Source: Norana najaformis (lineage: Eukaryota; Annelida; Clitellata; Crassiclitellata; Hormogastridae). Taken from it: a stretch of DNA of 64,000 nt. Location: NCBI GenBank assembly GCA_964023275.1, contig OZ029923.1, positions 2,407,738 through 2,471,737 on the forward strand. Reading direction: 5' to 3'. The first letter of the stretch is position 1, and every line of letters starts with the position of its first letter. Shown here piece after piece: positions 44,611 through 56,750 of the stretch. Under the pieces are notes generated by a model, which saw only the letters and a list, made by a program, of their open reading frames with translations, was not told the DNA's origin and ran no database searches. A program made the translations under genes and the position numbers.

Positions 44611-46044
44611 TGGTGGGGTTCTGTTTCGCGAATTATGGTAATGTTCAGTTTCAGCATCGATTACGATATAGTTTCTGCTACACCAGCTACGATAAGAGGT
44701 TTTTCTTCCAGTTCGTACTGTTCAGCTTTCATCTTTTATTCGATTAACATTCTTCACAGGCAAAGTCTTTCAATCAATGTCTGACAACGTGGGTGTGATT
44801 CTCTAATTCAACAGAGTTACATTACGGAGCGAGCGAGGAACCTTAGCTTACGACGACTTGAACTATATTCTACCCATAACGATTGTTGCAGCGCCAGTAG
44901 ACGCTGGGCTCTATAACTCGGCTACAGTTTCAACTGTGCCCTATCTCCTAGAGTGGAACCTCTCAGAGCTATTCGACTGTGTTCTCTGACGCCTAACTCT
45001 CGACTGACTTCTCTCGCGTCTAAGCAGACTCCTTTACCCAGTGTGGTCTGTCTGCGTATCTCTCCCTGTACCTCTACCCGTCTGGCTTCCTGTCTCTCTT
45101 GCCTCTGATTATGCAATCTTTCTCTACGTGGGCAGCGTGAGTCACTTCCTAGTTAACAGATTCCATCTCTCTGTCTGAACAAAACAATTAATCAGGCCTC
45201 CTACCCCTACTCGGTTGACCCGACCAGGCATTGACATCAGATAATTTTGTCTGCACTAGCAGTCCCTTCTCTTTCTCCCAAACTTCAACAACTACTAAAG
45301 AGTGAGTGTGGTAATACTTTCATACTTGCGTACATCCTTAAATTAACTGGGTTATACATATATAGTAACATGCACAGTTATAAATATACATACATACATA
45401 CACACACATACATACCCACATACAAACGTACACACACATACACACATACATACATGCACACATACATATATACCTACATACATACACGCATACATACTCA
45501 TACAAACATACACACATGCAAACGTACATATGCATTCATGTATATGAATGCATATGTACGTTTGCATATGTATATATATATGTGAATATATACATTCATA
45601 CGTACATACATATATATGCATATACTTACACACACGCATTCATACATACACACATACATGCATACATACTTACATACATACATACATTGCTAGCTGAGAG
45701 AAAGAAATGTGTTCCCTACGTTCCATTACGTAACACGGGAGACTTCTTTAGTAGCAACATTCAGTACACGTTACAGTACTTGAATTGTTAGCATTTAAAC
45801 CTTCCTATTACATTCGCTATTTTGAACGTTTTAAAATTTAATAAATACGACATTATTGGACCTAATTGTAGCTTATTCATAAACTTGGCAATTGTTTTGC
45901 AGCTTGGTTTTGGTGCGTCATCGCTTGATGCCCTGCTAATTATAAAATGGCGCTACAGAAGTTTCGAATTAACAATATAATACTAATTAGACATGGAGAC
46001 AATTTTAGCGCAGTTACTCAATGTAGCTAAAAACTTTTCGACGG
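44611..46044. other. Intergenic, includes CATA array 45375-45690
   Basis: Unassigned sequence (44620-45370) and a long CATA array containing a short palindromic GCATTCATGTATATGAATGC around 45531-45550. A stretch at 45700-46040 is shared with 54590-54930. Confidence 0.55.
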
Positions 46045-46258
46045 TCAGTAGAAACAGTCTGTGCCTCCAGAGCTGAGACAAAAGGCCAATGCCAAGATGG
46101 CTAAACCAACGGCGATTATGCCGCCTAATACTGTCATAGATATGACATGCATCTTACTCTCTGGATACGTAAAGTTGTTAGGAGACCGATCTACAACATA
46201 TACACATACATGTAAATGTAAATGTACACTTGTTTCTATAGCTACCGTATGGCGGTAT
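46045..46258 (-). pseudogene. Type-2 receptor last-exon remnant (copy G)
   Basis: The minus strand reads [16 protein letters not shown], then [20 protein letters not shown] and GGTDCFY before TGA at 46045-46047. It is nearly identical to the gene F last exon over the stalk, helix and tail. Its 5' half (from the QRGSG segment) is missing, replaced by the AAATTAGCTCC minisatellite. No V or Ig2 exon of this copy is found to the right, so it is an isolated fragment with a still-open frame. Confidence 0.75.
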
Positions 46259-46259
46259 T

Positions 46260-46490
46260 ACGCTAGCAAATTAGCCGTTATATGGAAATTAGCTCATTAC
46301 ATGGAAATTAGCTTCTGATAGGGAAATTAGCTGCTTATATGGAAATTAGCTCCTTGTATGCATATTGGCGCATTATATATATAAATTAGCTCCTTATAGA
46401 CAAATTAGCTCCTCATATGCAAATTAGCTCCTTAAATGCAAATTAGCTCCTTAAATGTAAATTAGCTCCTTAAATGCACATTAGCTCTGT
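46260..46490 (+). repeat. Minisatellite, about 19-base unit with AAATTAGCTCCTTA
   Basis: About a dozen units of the form ATGCAAATTAGCTCCTTA. Some units contain the octamer ATGCAAAT. Confidence 0.85.
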
Positions 46491-47640
46491 GTACAAAGCT
46501 ATCGGTAAGACAGGACACAGAAGTTGTCGCGTTCTTTCAGTCCGTTGCGATCCGCTTACGATTCGGACTTCATTGTTGAATCAACTTAGGATAAGGAGTG
46601 TTTGAGAAATAAATCGATTATAATCGAACTTCGCAGTTGACTTGGTTCGTGAAATTCTCCTGTTATACCACGGCAGCCTTATTTACAAGGGCTTCAACTC
46701 AGGCAGGGGGCCAGAAGTCGTCCTGGCAATTCGAAGTTCGTAGTCCTACCAGCTACCTTGTCGGAAATCAGGAGTTCGACAGGCCCTGAGCAGTCGACTG
46801 GTAAAGAAGGACACAGAGGAAAGCGAAAAAGCGCCACACATATTCGTAGAGCGGCTTAAGACCTATTTGTATCGTCTTGCTTTTCTTGTCTGACCGATGT
46901 GACCAACACTCACGCCTCCGATTCCTCGTTCAGCCAGTGGAAGTTTGGCGTATTAATGAATGCGTTACTTATGTTGTGAGAAAAGCTTACTCACCGATGC
47001 TCGGTCAAAGTAAATCGATAGGCACATCTAGGGCAGATTTGGTTCCGGGCCAATTTCCAGGCAAGATTTCAGGCAGGCAGACAGTCAGACGGCGACGGTG
47101 GATGTGATTTAGAGTTTAAGCGACATACTTAATATTTGGAAGCTGTTCTCCTTCACCCCTCCAGAATAAACTCCCACCAGAATTACGACAATTATCTGAA
47201 CCATCTTGCGAACTCGCCAACACTTCATCTCTGCAATCGCTGCGCAGGTTTTTCACTCAAAACTGAAAACACTCCTATCCTTATTCCACTTCTTCCCCTT
47301 ATCTATCCTGCAGGTACACTTCCAAACACCACCCACCGTACCCTTCTGCTTGTGTGGCTTTGTACCTTCAACTGGAATTGAACTCTTCTTGCATATCGAT
47401 TTTGTTTTTGACTGAGCACCTGTGAAAAAGATGGTTCTCTCAACTTAGCTTTCTTTTGGTGTTGTAGAAATATCGAGTTTACGATTACGATTAAGTTTAA
47501 GAGGAACAAGAGGAGCTGTGAACGCCACTTGAAAGAATTCCGGTTCTGCTTTGTAAATAATATCTCTAGCTCTCGCCCAAACAGTAAACTTTTGAGAATT
47601 TTGATGTTCAATTTTTACTGTTGTCAAATAGCTGAGAATC
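46491..47640. other. No gene; possible LTR fragment and a CR1/L2-like tail
   Basis: 46500-46760 has an AATAAATCG site and a GGGGGCCAGAAGTCG stretch reminiscent of an LTR end with primer-binding site, weakly supported. 47150-47495 is a plus-strand LINE tail (KLPPELRQLSEPS-like, ending GTTTACGATTACGATT). Confidence 0.45.
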
Positions 47641-47894
47641 GTTAATTAAAATATGGACTTTTGCTTTCTTAGTTTTCAAATATATTTGTCAATCCGGTGC
47701 AATTATTGGCGTTTATCGTAATTTGATTTTCGAAAATACATACACACATACATGCGTCTGTAATTTGTAAGTGCACAATTGTATAGAGCCGTATCAAGAA
47801 AACTCATGAGAGGCGCTCGCGACCTCAACGTTACAAAACCAGGATTTGATAGAATGGTCTTCAACTGCTGGAGAAATGAGGGTCTAGAAAGTCA

Positions 47895-48155
47895 TACATA
47901 CATATATACATACATGCATTCATACATGCATACATGCATGCATACACTTGAACATGCATACACGTAGACATACACACATACATACATACATACATATGTA
48001 CATGCATACATACATGCAAACACGCATACATATATGCATACACACATACATACGTACATACATAGGGCCTACACATAAACATACATACATGCACACGTAG
48101 AAATATACATGCATGAATCCATACATACATACATACATACACACTAATACAATGC
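47895..48155 (+). repeat. CATA microsatellite 3' of gene D
   Basis: CATA array with CATG and CACA units behind gene D. The preceding 47640-47890 is the repeat also found at 9735. Confidence 0.9.
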
Positions 48156-48646
48156 CATGCTGCTCACTCATCACTTACTCTTATACTGTAGTTACCAGAA
48201 GCGCAGAGCTGATCCATACGCTCCCTACTTGTGTAAGACAGGTAAGCAATTGATTACCTCTGGAAAGCCACAATTACGCATACAGCCGCCTGAATAAAGT
48301 CAGTTACGAAATCCACGTCTCCAAACAGACAGGAATGTTTCATTTCTAGGATTTAACATACGATAGAATGACTGCTCGATAAATGTTGAAGTCTGATCCT
48401 AGCTCTGTGTAATGATGTTTAGCTTAGAGTTTCTTCATTTTAACCGTTTACAATTCAACTCCTTAGTTAATGCTGACAAATGCGATTAATAATTTGTCAA
48501 TATACGTGTAATCTTAGCATTGTGTAAATTTTATGGAAAGCATAGCTCAAAATTTTGTCATTTTATCTGATTAAAATACAACAACTTGGTCAAACATGCT
48601 GGCGTAGGCTCGTGCTTCGAGCGAGCGACTCCAGTGTGGATCACTA

Positions 48647-49003
48647 TTAGCTGCTGTAGTTTTTCCAAGCGGCGACCCCACCGCCGATCAAAAGAACGAC
48701 AACGCAGACGGTCACGCCGATTGCAATGCGAATGGCTTTGCCGTGTTTTGTCAAGATAACTTCCGCTGCAAATAATTAAGCAATAGTTATGAGAACAACT
48801 TAAAGCTCCCGTAACTATTTTTCAAATGCTAAGAACTGAGTTCAGTAAAGCTGAAAATGCTGCTACGTCTTCTAAAAACATCTGTGACATTAGATTAGTC
48901 TAGAATACTTCACATCGCATTGCAATGATTCACGTTACGTTGGCATTGCATGCACTGCATAACATCACATGATATCAGAGCACTAATATCAATACAACAT
49001 CGC

Positions 49004-49051
<48 letters not shown>

Positions 49052-52000
49052 AACAACAACAACAACAATAATAATAACAACAACAACAATAATATGAAGA
49101 AGAAGAAATAATAATAATGGTAATAATAGTAAAAATAAATAATAATAATAAAAATAATAAAACCAAAAACAAACAAAAAATAATATCCCCTCCCTAATTA
49201 TCATCACCATTATAATCGTAATCATCATCTTTTTCATCCTGATCATTGTATCTTTTTTCCTCCTTCTCCCCTTCTCATCTTCCTCCTCCTCTTTGAACTC
49301 CTCCTCGCCTTCATCGTACTTAGAATCGTCCATGTCTTCATTCCTCTAGTCAACATCTTGCTTAGGCTATTTATCTACTTTTTGAATGTGTATAGCGCCA
49401 GTCACTACTAATTATCCATCCCAATGTTTTCCTGAATTAGCAACTGTTCATACCAATCTTAACACCTGCAATTAGCAGAACAAAGGCAGTTGATTGTTGA
49501 TTGTGTGACAGTCCCTCGTCGAAGTAGAATTCCATGCTTAACATTAGCGTTGAACAATTCTCGCATAGCCTTCCCACTTACATGACTCGTGATAGTATAT
49601 CATTCCTCTGATTTCATTCCATGCTGTGCATTTGTACTTTGCAGAAGACGTTCCGTTTTTCAGCTCTGCCTCGACCTTCTCACCTTTTTCTTCCAAAACC
49701 TCCCATTCTGTGGCGTCGTCCTCCTTAATCGACCAATAAAAAGAGGCATCTGGATTTGCATCTGCGCTACAAATGAGTTCTTCCCCGGGACCAACGAACA
49801 GCTGTGGCTTTATCGAAACGTTCCTTGGGGAATCTGAAACGAAGTTTAAGCAACAATGAACTAAAGGTTTTGCGCGAGCCATTCACCAGTGATAATGAAA
49901 TCCCAAGAAAAATTACAATAAATGAATAGGCCTATACTTTTTGCTTTTTCAAATTCTTAATAAAAAATCCAGTTATATGTCAGTATTTTGCAGGAGTTTG
50001 TTAAATCCTCATAGTGTCAATTCTTTAACAAGGAATTCTTTGAGCAAACGTTTTCCACCATATTTTCATTTCTGAGTAAAATTTTGATAAAATTTTATCT
50101 TCTTTACTGGAAGCCATTATGAATTGTAGCAATGATTCTCAAAGTTTTTCGTCCAGGCGACCACTTTACCAGATTGAGACTTGCGACTGATCGCCCAAAG
50201 ATTCTTAAAATCAGAAATGAACAAATATGGCCGTCAAGGTAAAACAGTTTTCTTCTAGACTTTAACAGTGTCGTCACCAAAACTATAGAACAGAACCAGT
50301 TTTATAACAGCGGGCAAAAGTGCTATTTATCAAACTGGGAAAGCAGTGTTTTGTAGCCAAAACGTTGCATTCGTGGCTATCCACATGTTTTGAGATTACT
50401 CTTTTAGAGACATTAGAATAGGACTATTTGATATGAAATGATTTCTCTCGCTTAGCAGTAGGTTACCATATGTACCAAGGTATTGCACAAGGCAACACTT
50501 CGTCCTGCCTGATTTATTATGAATGCTGATAAAATATATTTCACATATTTACTTAATTTAATTGTTTATCTCGATTGTCGTCTAAATTGACAGGATACTC
50601 ACATAAAGTATGAAATTCCTTAGTTTCGCAGACTTTCAGCTCCACATCACGTAATGAGGCATAACACACCAGCGTGTGAATCTTCGGCGCTTTAGCGACA
50701 GTTAACAAGGTCCCGGTAATAACGTAGCCCTGTGATTTATCGTCTTGTTTACCTTCAGCCAATTTACCGTCTTTACCATACCACTTCACCTGAGGTTTTC
50801 CAATTCCATAGACTGTCGCACCGCAGATGTACTGTATTTTGTCGCCTTCGACCATAGTGTTGTTTGTAATAGGAGGATTTGTAGTGCAAGTGGCTGGCGA
50901 TTCTGGAGGAAAAGGAGAAAGTCTCAATGATTTGTTCAGATATTTCAATGAAAGATATGTAAGCTGATCGGAAATTTACACAGCTGTGCTTTTCCACCCG
51001 TTTCACTACTTGCTCTTCCGGACTTATGTAGTAATTTTCACTAGCTCTTCGTTGGGGCTTAGGTAATACCTTTTACTACATACTCATCGGAACTTTCGTA
51101 CCACCTTTTACTGTCTTCTTGTCAGGACCTAATTGATACATTTAGCTTCTCCCGATCAGAACCTAATTAGTAACCCTTGCTACAAAGTCTTTGGCATCAA
51201 GTTATTGCGTATTGCTTCCTGGTTGTCGGGACCTAGATTGTGACTTTTACTATACCTACTTGTCACGTCCTACCGTATAGCTGAAGTTTTCACTAACTGA
51301 TCGTTGTGAAAGGCTTTTAGGGGACAGTTTTCAACTGAATAAAGATTTTATAGTAGCATCCTTACAGAGTCACCATCCTCAATTACAAATTACTTTGAAC
51401 ATTTTATTTTATCTGCCAAAAAATAATAGTAGAAATAATAGCAATTGTGTTAAGCTGCTCGATAAAATTATAGCCCATATAATGTTGCTACCGATTTTAG
51501 ATATTCCCTCATTGACTTGGGCGACTCTGTTGAGAACCCAACAGAAGTTCCCTCTGAGTTTTCCATTTGATGCCTATGTGTTGTATTGTAAACATATATA
51601 CATATATACATTCATACATGCATTGACTGATGAATTCAGTTCATGACAAAACTCAAAAACTAGTGTAGGACTCCAAATGTAACTTACCGAATACGAACAG
51701 GTAAACGCCGGCTGAAGAACCAGAGATGGTGCACTTGTAGTACAAGGCATCTGTCTGTCCGACGTTTTTGATGACAAGATCACATGTGTGCGTTAGAGTA
51801 TATTTAGCTTGAGCCGAGTTGGTCGTGATTGCGATAGTTGCAGATTCGTTACCCTTCTTCCACTGTATCTCTGAGCAACTACTTGAGCGAAACGGGCACT
51901 GCACAGTTACAGAGGTTCCCACGTAGGCCTTGGTGACTGCCACATTTGCGACCGCAACGCCTGCATGTATGAAGAAATATTTTCATCGGCTATACTGTAT

Positions 52001-53339
52001 GTATGTATTTATTTATGTCTGTTTGCATGTATGTATTTTGTGTGTATATATGTACGTATGTATGTGTGCATTTATACGTGTATGCAGGTCTGTAGGTTGG
52101 TATACTTGTATCTATGTATTACGTTTCTTTGTATGTATGTGTGTATGTATGTTTGTATTTTTTAAACATCTATGTACGTATATATATGCATATGTGTGAA
52201 AGTGTGTATGAATGTGTCTAAGTATGTATATATGTATGTATCTGAGCTTTTGCGAAGCTCATTTAAGGACCTCTCAAAGCCTGGGAAGATGGCTTTTAAG
52301 GGATCTAAACAGTTTCGTTTTAACATTATAATGAAACTGCAAATTAAGTTGCGTCAGAAGAAACAGTACTTCAGTTCACAGGAAAACTGTTCCGAAGGGC
52401 TGAACTATTGCACTGTATTGGACTTTATTGCACACAACGTAACAGTTACTGCATCATACTTACGGTATTTAAACAAAAGACTCTATTTTAATTTCTTGCT
52501 GACTAAAAGGCTTATTCAGCGAGGTCTTCTGATTATCTTTACTCTGCATGACAACGACACGGAAACTGAACAAACAAATTTGTTCTTCAGGATTTGACTT
52601 TTTGACGCAGTGAAGAAAACTTGTTTTCCAGACGCAGCCCTTGTGTGGCACTACGACATTTCGGTGATTTACATTACATCTACACTGCCATTCGATTACA
52701 TTTACATTTATCCACATCGAACGCATCAAAGATGAGAGCTCATGGCTTTTGGTGGATGCTCTGGAATCTCCTGCTGCCATTGTTCTGGAACTATTTGTGC
52801 ATCATGTTAAGTCCTCGCTGCGCAGCAGAGGGCTTTTGCTGTTGTTGCCCCATCTCTGTGCAATGGACTTCCGCTGTCGTTTCGTGCAAGGGTCACTGCT
52901 GGAGACAGAGCCGAGTCAGCTCGTTGTTTAAAGATGGTCTTACTTCCCCGGTGTTCTCATGCTGGAAGTGCCTCTGAGTAGTTTGTTCTGTAAGAAGCGC
53001 TATATAATTTATCAAATACAATACAATACAGTGTTCGTTTAGCAGGGTTTGTGTTGGCCTTTCAATAATGACTGAAACTCGTCTTCCTTGAGGAATAACT
53101 CGTCGGCTGATTCTGTGTCTTTCCAAACGCTTCGCCACCTGCTACCTTACCAACACGCTAGGCCTACCCTAATAATACAGCAAAGGGTGCTAGAAAAATG
53201 TTTAGCTCCATATAAACATTACAATGCTAATCTACATATACTAGAAATTTAAAAAGATTTTTTTTCTTTTAACGGCAATACCTGTAAGTGAAATGACTAC
53301 AAGCAGTCCAGCATGCAGCGCTATCGAAGTAAGAACCAT
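48647..53339 (-). CDS. Gene D: three-Ig type I membrane receptor (type 1)
   Basis: Exons 53339-53282, 51960-51688, 50902-50603, 49833-49582, 48765-48647, all phase 1; 1002 bases, 333 codons, open throughout. The signal peptide is MVLTSIALHAGLLVVISLT. The V domain shows VTVQC, SSCSEIQW, THTCDLVI and DALYYKC. Ig2 has YGIGKPQVKW and VCETKEFHTL. Ig3 has LICSADANPDASFYW and YKCTAW, with one extra codon in the EEKGEK loop. The TM exon starts LTKHGKAIRIAIGVTVCVVV but the helix then contains GGG, and the tail is only WKNYSS, without the cysteines of genes A-C. Neighbour F starts about 6 kb further upstream on the same strand, ending 1.6 kb from the gene D start. Confidence 0.85.
49000..49180 (+). repeat. 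AAT/AAC trinucleotide array in gene D intron 4
   Basis: Near-continuous AAT with AAC and AAG blocks. Confidence 0.9.
51005..51290. repeat. Degenerate minisatellite in V-Ig2 intron of gene D
   Basis: Diverged units like CATCGGAACTTTCGTACCACC, same place as in genes A-C. Confidence 0.55.
51985..52250 (+). repeat. TATG microsatellite next to gene D V exon
   Basis: Degenerate TATG array beginning about 35 bases from the V acceptor. Confidence 0.9.
52255..53010 (+). repeat. Duplicated intron-1 block with CR1/L2 tail (gene D)
   Basis: Third copy of the 7031-7850 block; the LINE tail ends AAGCGCTATATAATTTATC. Confidence 0.7.
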
Positions 53340-53503
53340 TTTCACGGACGGCACTCCTTTTGCATCTGCAGAAACAGTACCTTCTCGACAAAGTACGCGA
53401 AGAAATTACTTCCTAAGTATTATTCGCCAACTGCAGACGGTCTCGAACTTCCTACTTAAAATCGCAAGTGCAACAAGTGTCACCTAGTATTCATGATATT
53501 CAA

Positions 53504-53514
53504 GACTTATATAT
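53504..53514 (-). promoter_or_regulatory. TATA box of gene D
   Basis: CATATATAAGT-like element on the minus strand about 165-175 bases upstream of the ATG, at the same position as in gene C. Confidence 0.45.
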
Positions 53515-54062
53515 GGCTTCGGTTCTGTGGTTATGCTTTGAAACTCGTGTCACGTTACTTAATGGAGATTTTTTTATTACTTTAAGTGTAAAAAGATAAG
53601 ATCATGTGACGATACTGATATTACTAATCTTATCAGTGGTAATAAATTTACATTCATGTTCTTTATTTCACTTTTCACCAATTCGAGAAACAGGGTTCGA
53701 ATTCTAATTCGGCAGAGGGATACCTGATAAATGCTTTCGTATTCTTTGTATTCTTAATTCTTATTATATTCTTGGTATTCTTTTTAGGGTGATTGAACTC
53801 TAAGTAGTTTAATGCGTTATAAGGACCTTCTTGAAGCCGCAGTATTAGACCCGTCTTCAAATATTAGGGCATATAAATTTAGGAAGCTTTTCACAGTACG
53901 TCTGCCTCCACCGTAAAAGACAATTATATCCCAGGTTTTGTCCTTTTTGCGATGTCCAATTCCGGCTTGTCCTGTCTAACACTTTCATTTCCGACTAGTC
54001 TACAGTTTGTTTATGGAGCAGTTATTTAAAATAGTTTTATTGTCTAGTGTCTACACAATAAT

Positions 54063-54275
54063 ATTGCAGGCTCTAGCTTGTTGAGCAGATTCCATGTAAT
54101 GACAACGGACAGGTTGTTTGCGCGCATTTGTCTCTGTCATAAAACAGTCGAACTGCATGTCACCATAAACTGGTATATGAACGGCAAGTCCTGCCATGCC
54201 CAGCCCCTGCGCCCAGGACTTTGGGATTCGTCTAGCACGTTTGTGAGGTTCTTAAAAGACGCTATATAAATGCCA
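54063..54275 (+). repeat. Retroposon-like repeat (gene D flank)
   Basis: Third copy of the repeat at 8888. It ends ACGCTATATAAATGCC and is followed by a CATA array (54276-54560). Confidence 0.65.
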
Positions 54276-54560
54276 GATACATACACACATACATACACAC
54301 AAACATACATATATTAATTACATACATATCTATACATACATAGATATGTATACATACACACATATATACATAGATAATACATAATAATATACATATTTAC
54401 ATACATATGTACATAATTATATACATACATACAAATACACACATACATACACACATACATACAAACATATATACATATATATTTATACACATACATACAC
54501 ACCCATACATACACACAAACATATATATATATACATACATACATACATACAATACATACT
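54276..54560 (+). repeat. CATA microsatellite between genes D and F
   Basis: Nearly continuous CATA/TATA array. Confidence 0.9.
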
Positions 54561-54931
54561 GTACATTCGTCCATTGCTGGTTCAAGGGCCTAAGAAGAAG
54601 AAATGTGTCCATTATGGAACACAGGAGACCTCTTTAGTAGCTGCATTCTGTAAACAACAGAGTGCTTGAATTGCTAGTACATGTATTCGTGTCTAACTAA
54701 CGTTTTGAAATTTAATAAATACGATAATTTTGGACCTAGGCATAAATGTAGCTTATCCGAAAACTCGGCAGTTGTTTTGCGGCTTGGGTTTGGTGCGCCA
54801 TCGGTGGAAGCCTTGTTAATAAGACATTGGCGCGGCGCTATAGAAGTTAATAATTAATAATATAATACTAATTAGACACGGAAACATTTTTGTAGCGCCG
54901 TTACGCAATGTAGCTAAAAACTGTTCGACGG

Positions 54932-56676
54932 TCAATCAAAGCAGTCTATGCCTCCAGAGCTGAGGCAAAAGGCTAATGCCAGGATGGCCAAACCAACGGC
55001 GATAATACCGCCTAATACAATAGATATGACAGGCATCTTTCGTTCTGGATACGTCACGTTGCTAGGAGACCGATCTACAACATATACACATGCATGTAAA
55101 TGTAAATTTGTTTCTATAGTGACCGTATGGTCTCGACCAGGCTTATTTTTCAATGGATTAATCGAGTAAGATCCTTCGACACCGCTGCCCCTTTGAGTGG
55201 GTGCAACGATATCTAAGGTTCCTATGCATGGACCGTGCATGACAGACAGACAGACAGACAGACACACAGACAGACACACAGACAGACACACAGACAGATA
55301 CACAGACAGACACACAGATACACAGACACCCACAGACACACACACACAAACATACATACAGACAAACACGCAGACACAGATACAGACACACTGACAGGCA
55401 CACAGGCAGACACACAGAGAGAGGCACAGACAGACAGACACACAGACAGACACATAGACGACAGACCCATGTATTTGTGAGAATATACAACACGTACAAA
55501 CGTAATGGACAGATCGAACGGATTAGAACGGATTTGATCAGATTAACTTAGATTAGATCATTTCAGATGAGCTTAGCTTAGGCTAGGTGAGATTGGCTTA
55601 CTTTAGAAGTTAAGTTAGGTTACATTTAGACCAGACTAGATTAGATTAGATTAGATTGGACTGATTGCATTAATATCTATGTCGTTTGGCTTTACATTAC
55701 AGCAGCCAATTAACTGTAAAGATGAAGGTGCATGTAGCGCGATGTTTACACGACTCAAGACATTATCTCGTTAGACACATGCAGCGGTATTCCGATAGTA
55801 AATTAGCTCCTTGTATGCAATTAGGTCGTTGTATTCAAACTTTGTGCTTATATGCAAATTTGCTACTTGTATGCAATTAGGTTGTTGTATTCAAATTTTG
55901 TGCTTATATGCAAATTTGCTACTTGTATGCAAATTTGATCTTGTTTGCAAATTTGCTCCTTGTGTACAAGCAGACAGTCAGACGGCTAAGGTGGATGGCA
56001 TTTATCGTAATCGTAATCGTAATCGTAATCTCGAGATTTCTACAGCGCTCAACAAAAGCTAAGTCGCGGGAACCAGCTTATTCACAGGCGCTCAGTCAAA
56101 ACAAAATCGGGAAGCGGCAAGATAGACTGGGAAGACAAGGAATTATGAACGCCACTTAAACGAATCCTTGTTGGTTGTGCTCCGATTTACCTGGAACTGA
56201 ACCCTTTTGCCTATTGATTTTGTTTTGACTGAGCGCCTGTGAATAAGCTGGTCCCCGCGGCGCGGCTTTCGTTGGGCGCTGTAGAAATCTCGAAATTACG
56301 ATTACGATTACGATTAAGGGAACTTTGTGTACCTGTTTCTACTGTCCCTGGTCGCCAACCGTTGCGATCGGCTGTTCAGAGAGACCTGGTGGTCCCTTTG
56401 GTCCGCACTACCACCGCACAGCACCGCAGCTTCGCCGTTGTTGGCCCTGCTTCATGGAACGAACTGTCTGGCTACCTTCGGCGGGACTTTCTCTTTCTCT
56501 CTCTTTCTCTCTCTTTATTTCTCTCTCTTTCTCTCTCTTCCTCTCTCTTTGTCTCTCTCTCTTTCTCTCTGTCTCTCTCTTACTCTCTCTCTCTTACTCT
56601 CTCTCTTTGTCTCTCTCTCTTTGTCTCTCTCTTTGTCTCTCTGTGTGTCTCTCTCTTTGTCTCTCTCTCTCTGTCT

Positions 56677-56710
<34 letters not shown>

Positions 56711-56716
56711 CTGTCT

Positions 56717-56750
<34 letters not shown>

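Noticed and set aside
46061-46318. Plus-strand ORF beginning [15 protein letters not shown]
   Set aside because: It is antisense to the type-2 last exon; the same antisense frame appears at 54948.
54932-55499. Long serine/cysteine/valine-rich frames over the CAGA array
   Set aside because: Simple-repeat translation. Only the part from 55221 downward, which matches other type-2 last exons, is treated as coding.
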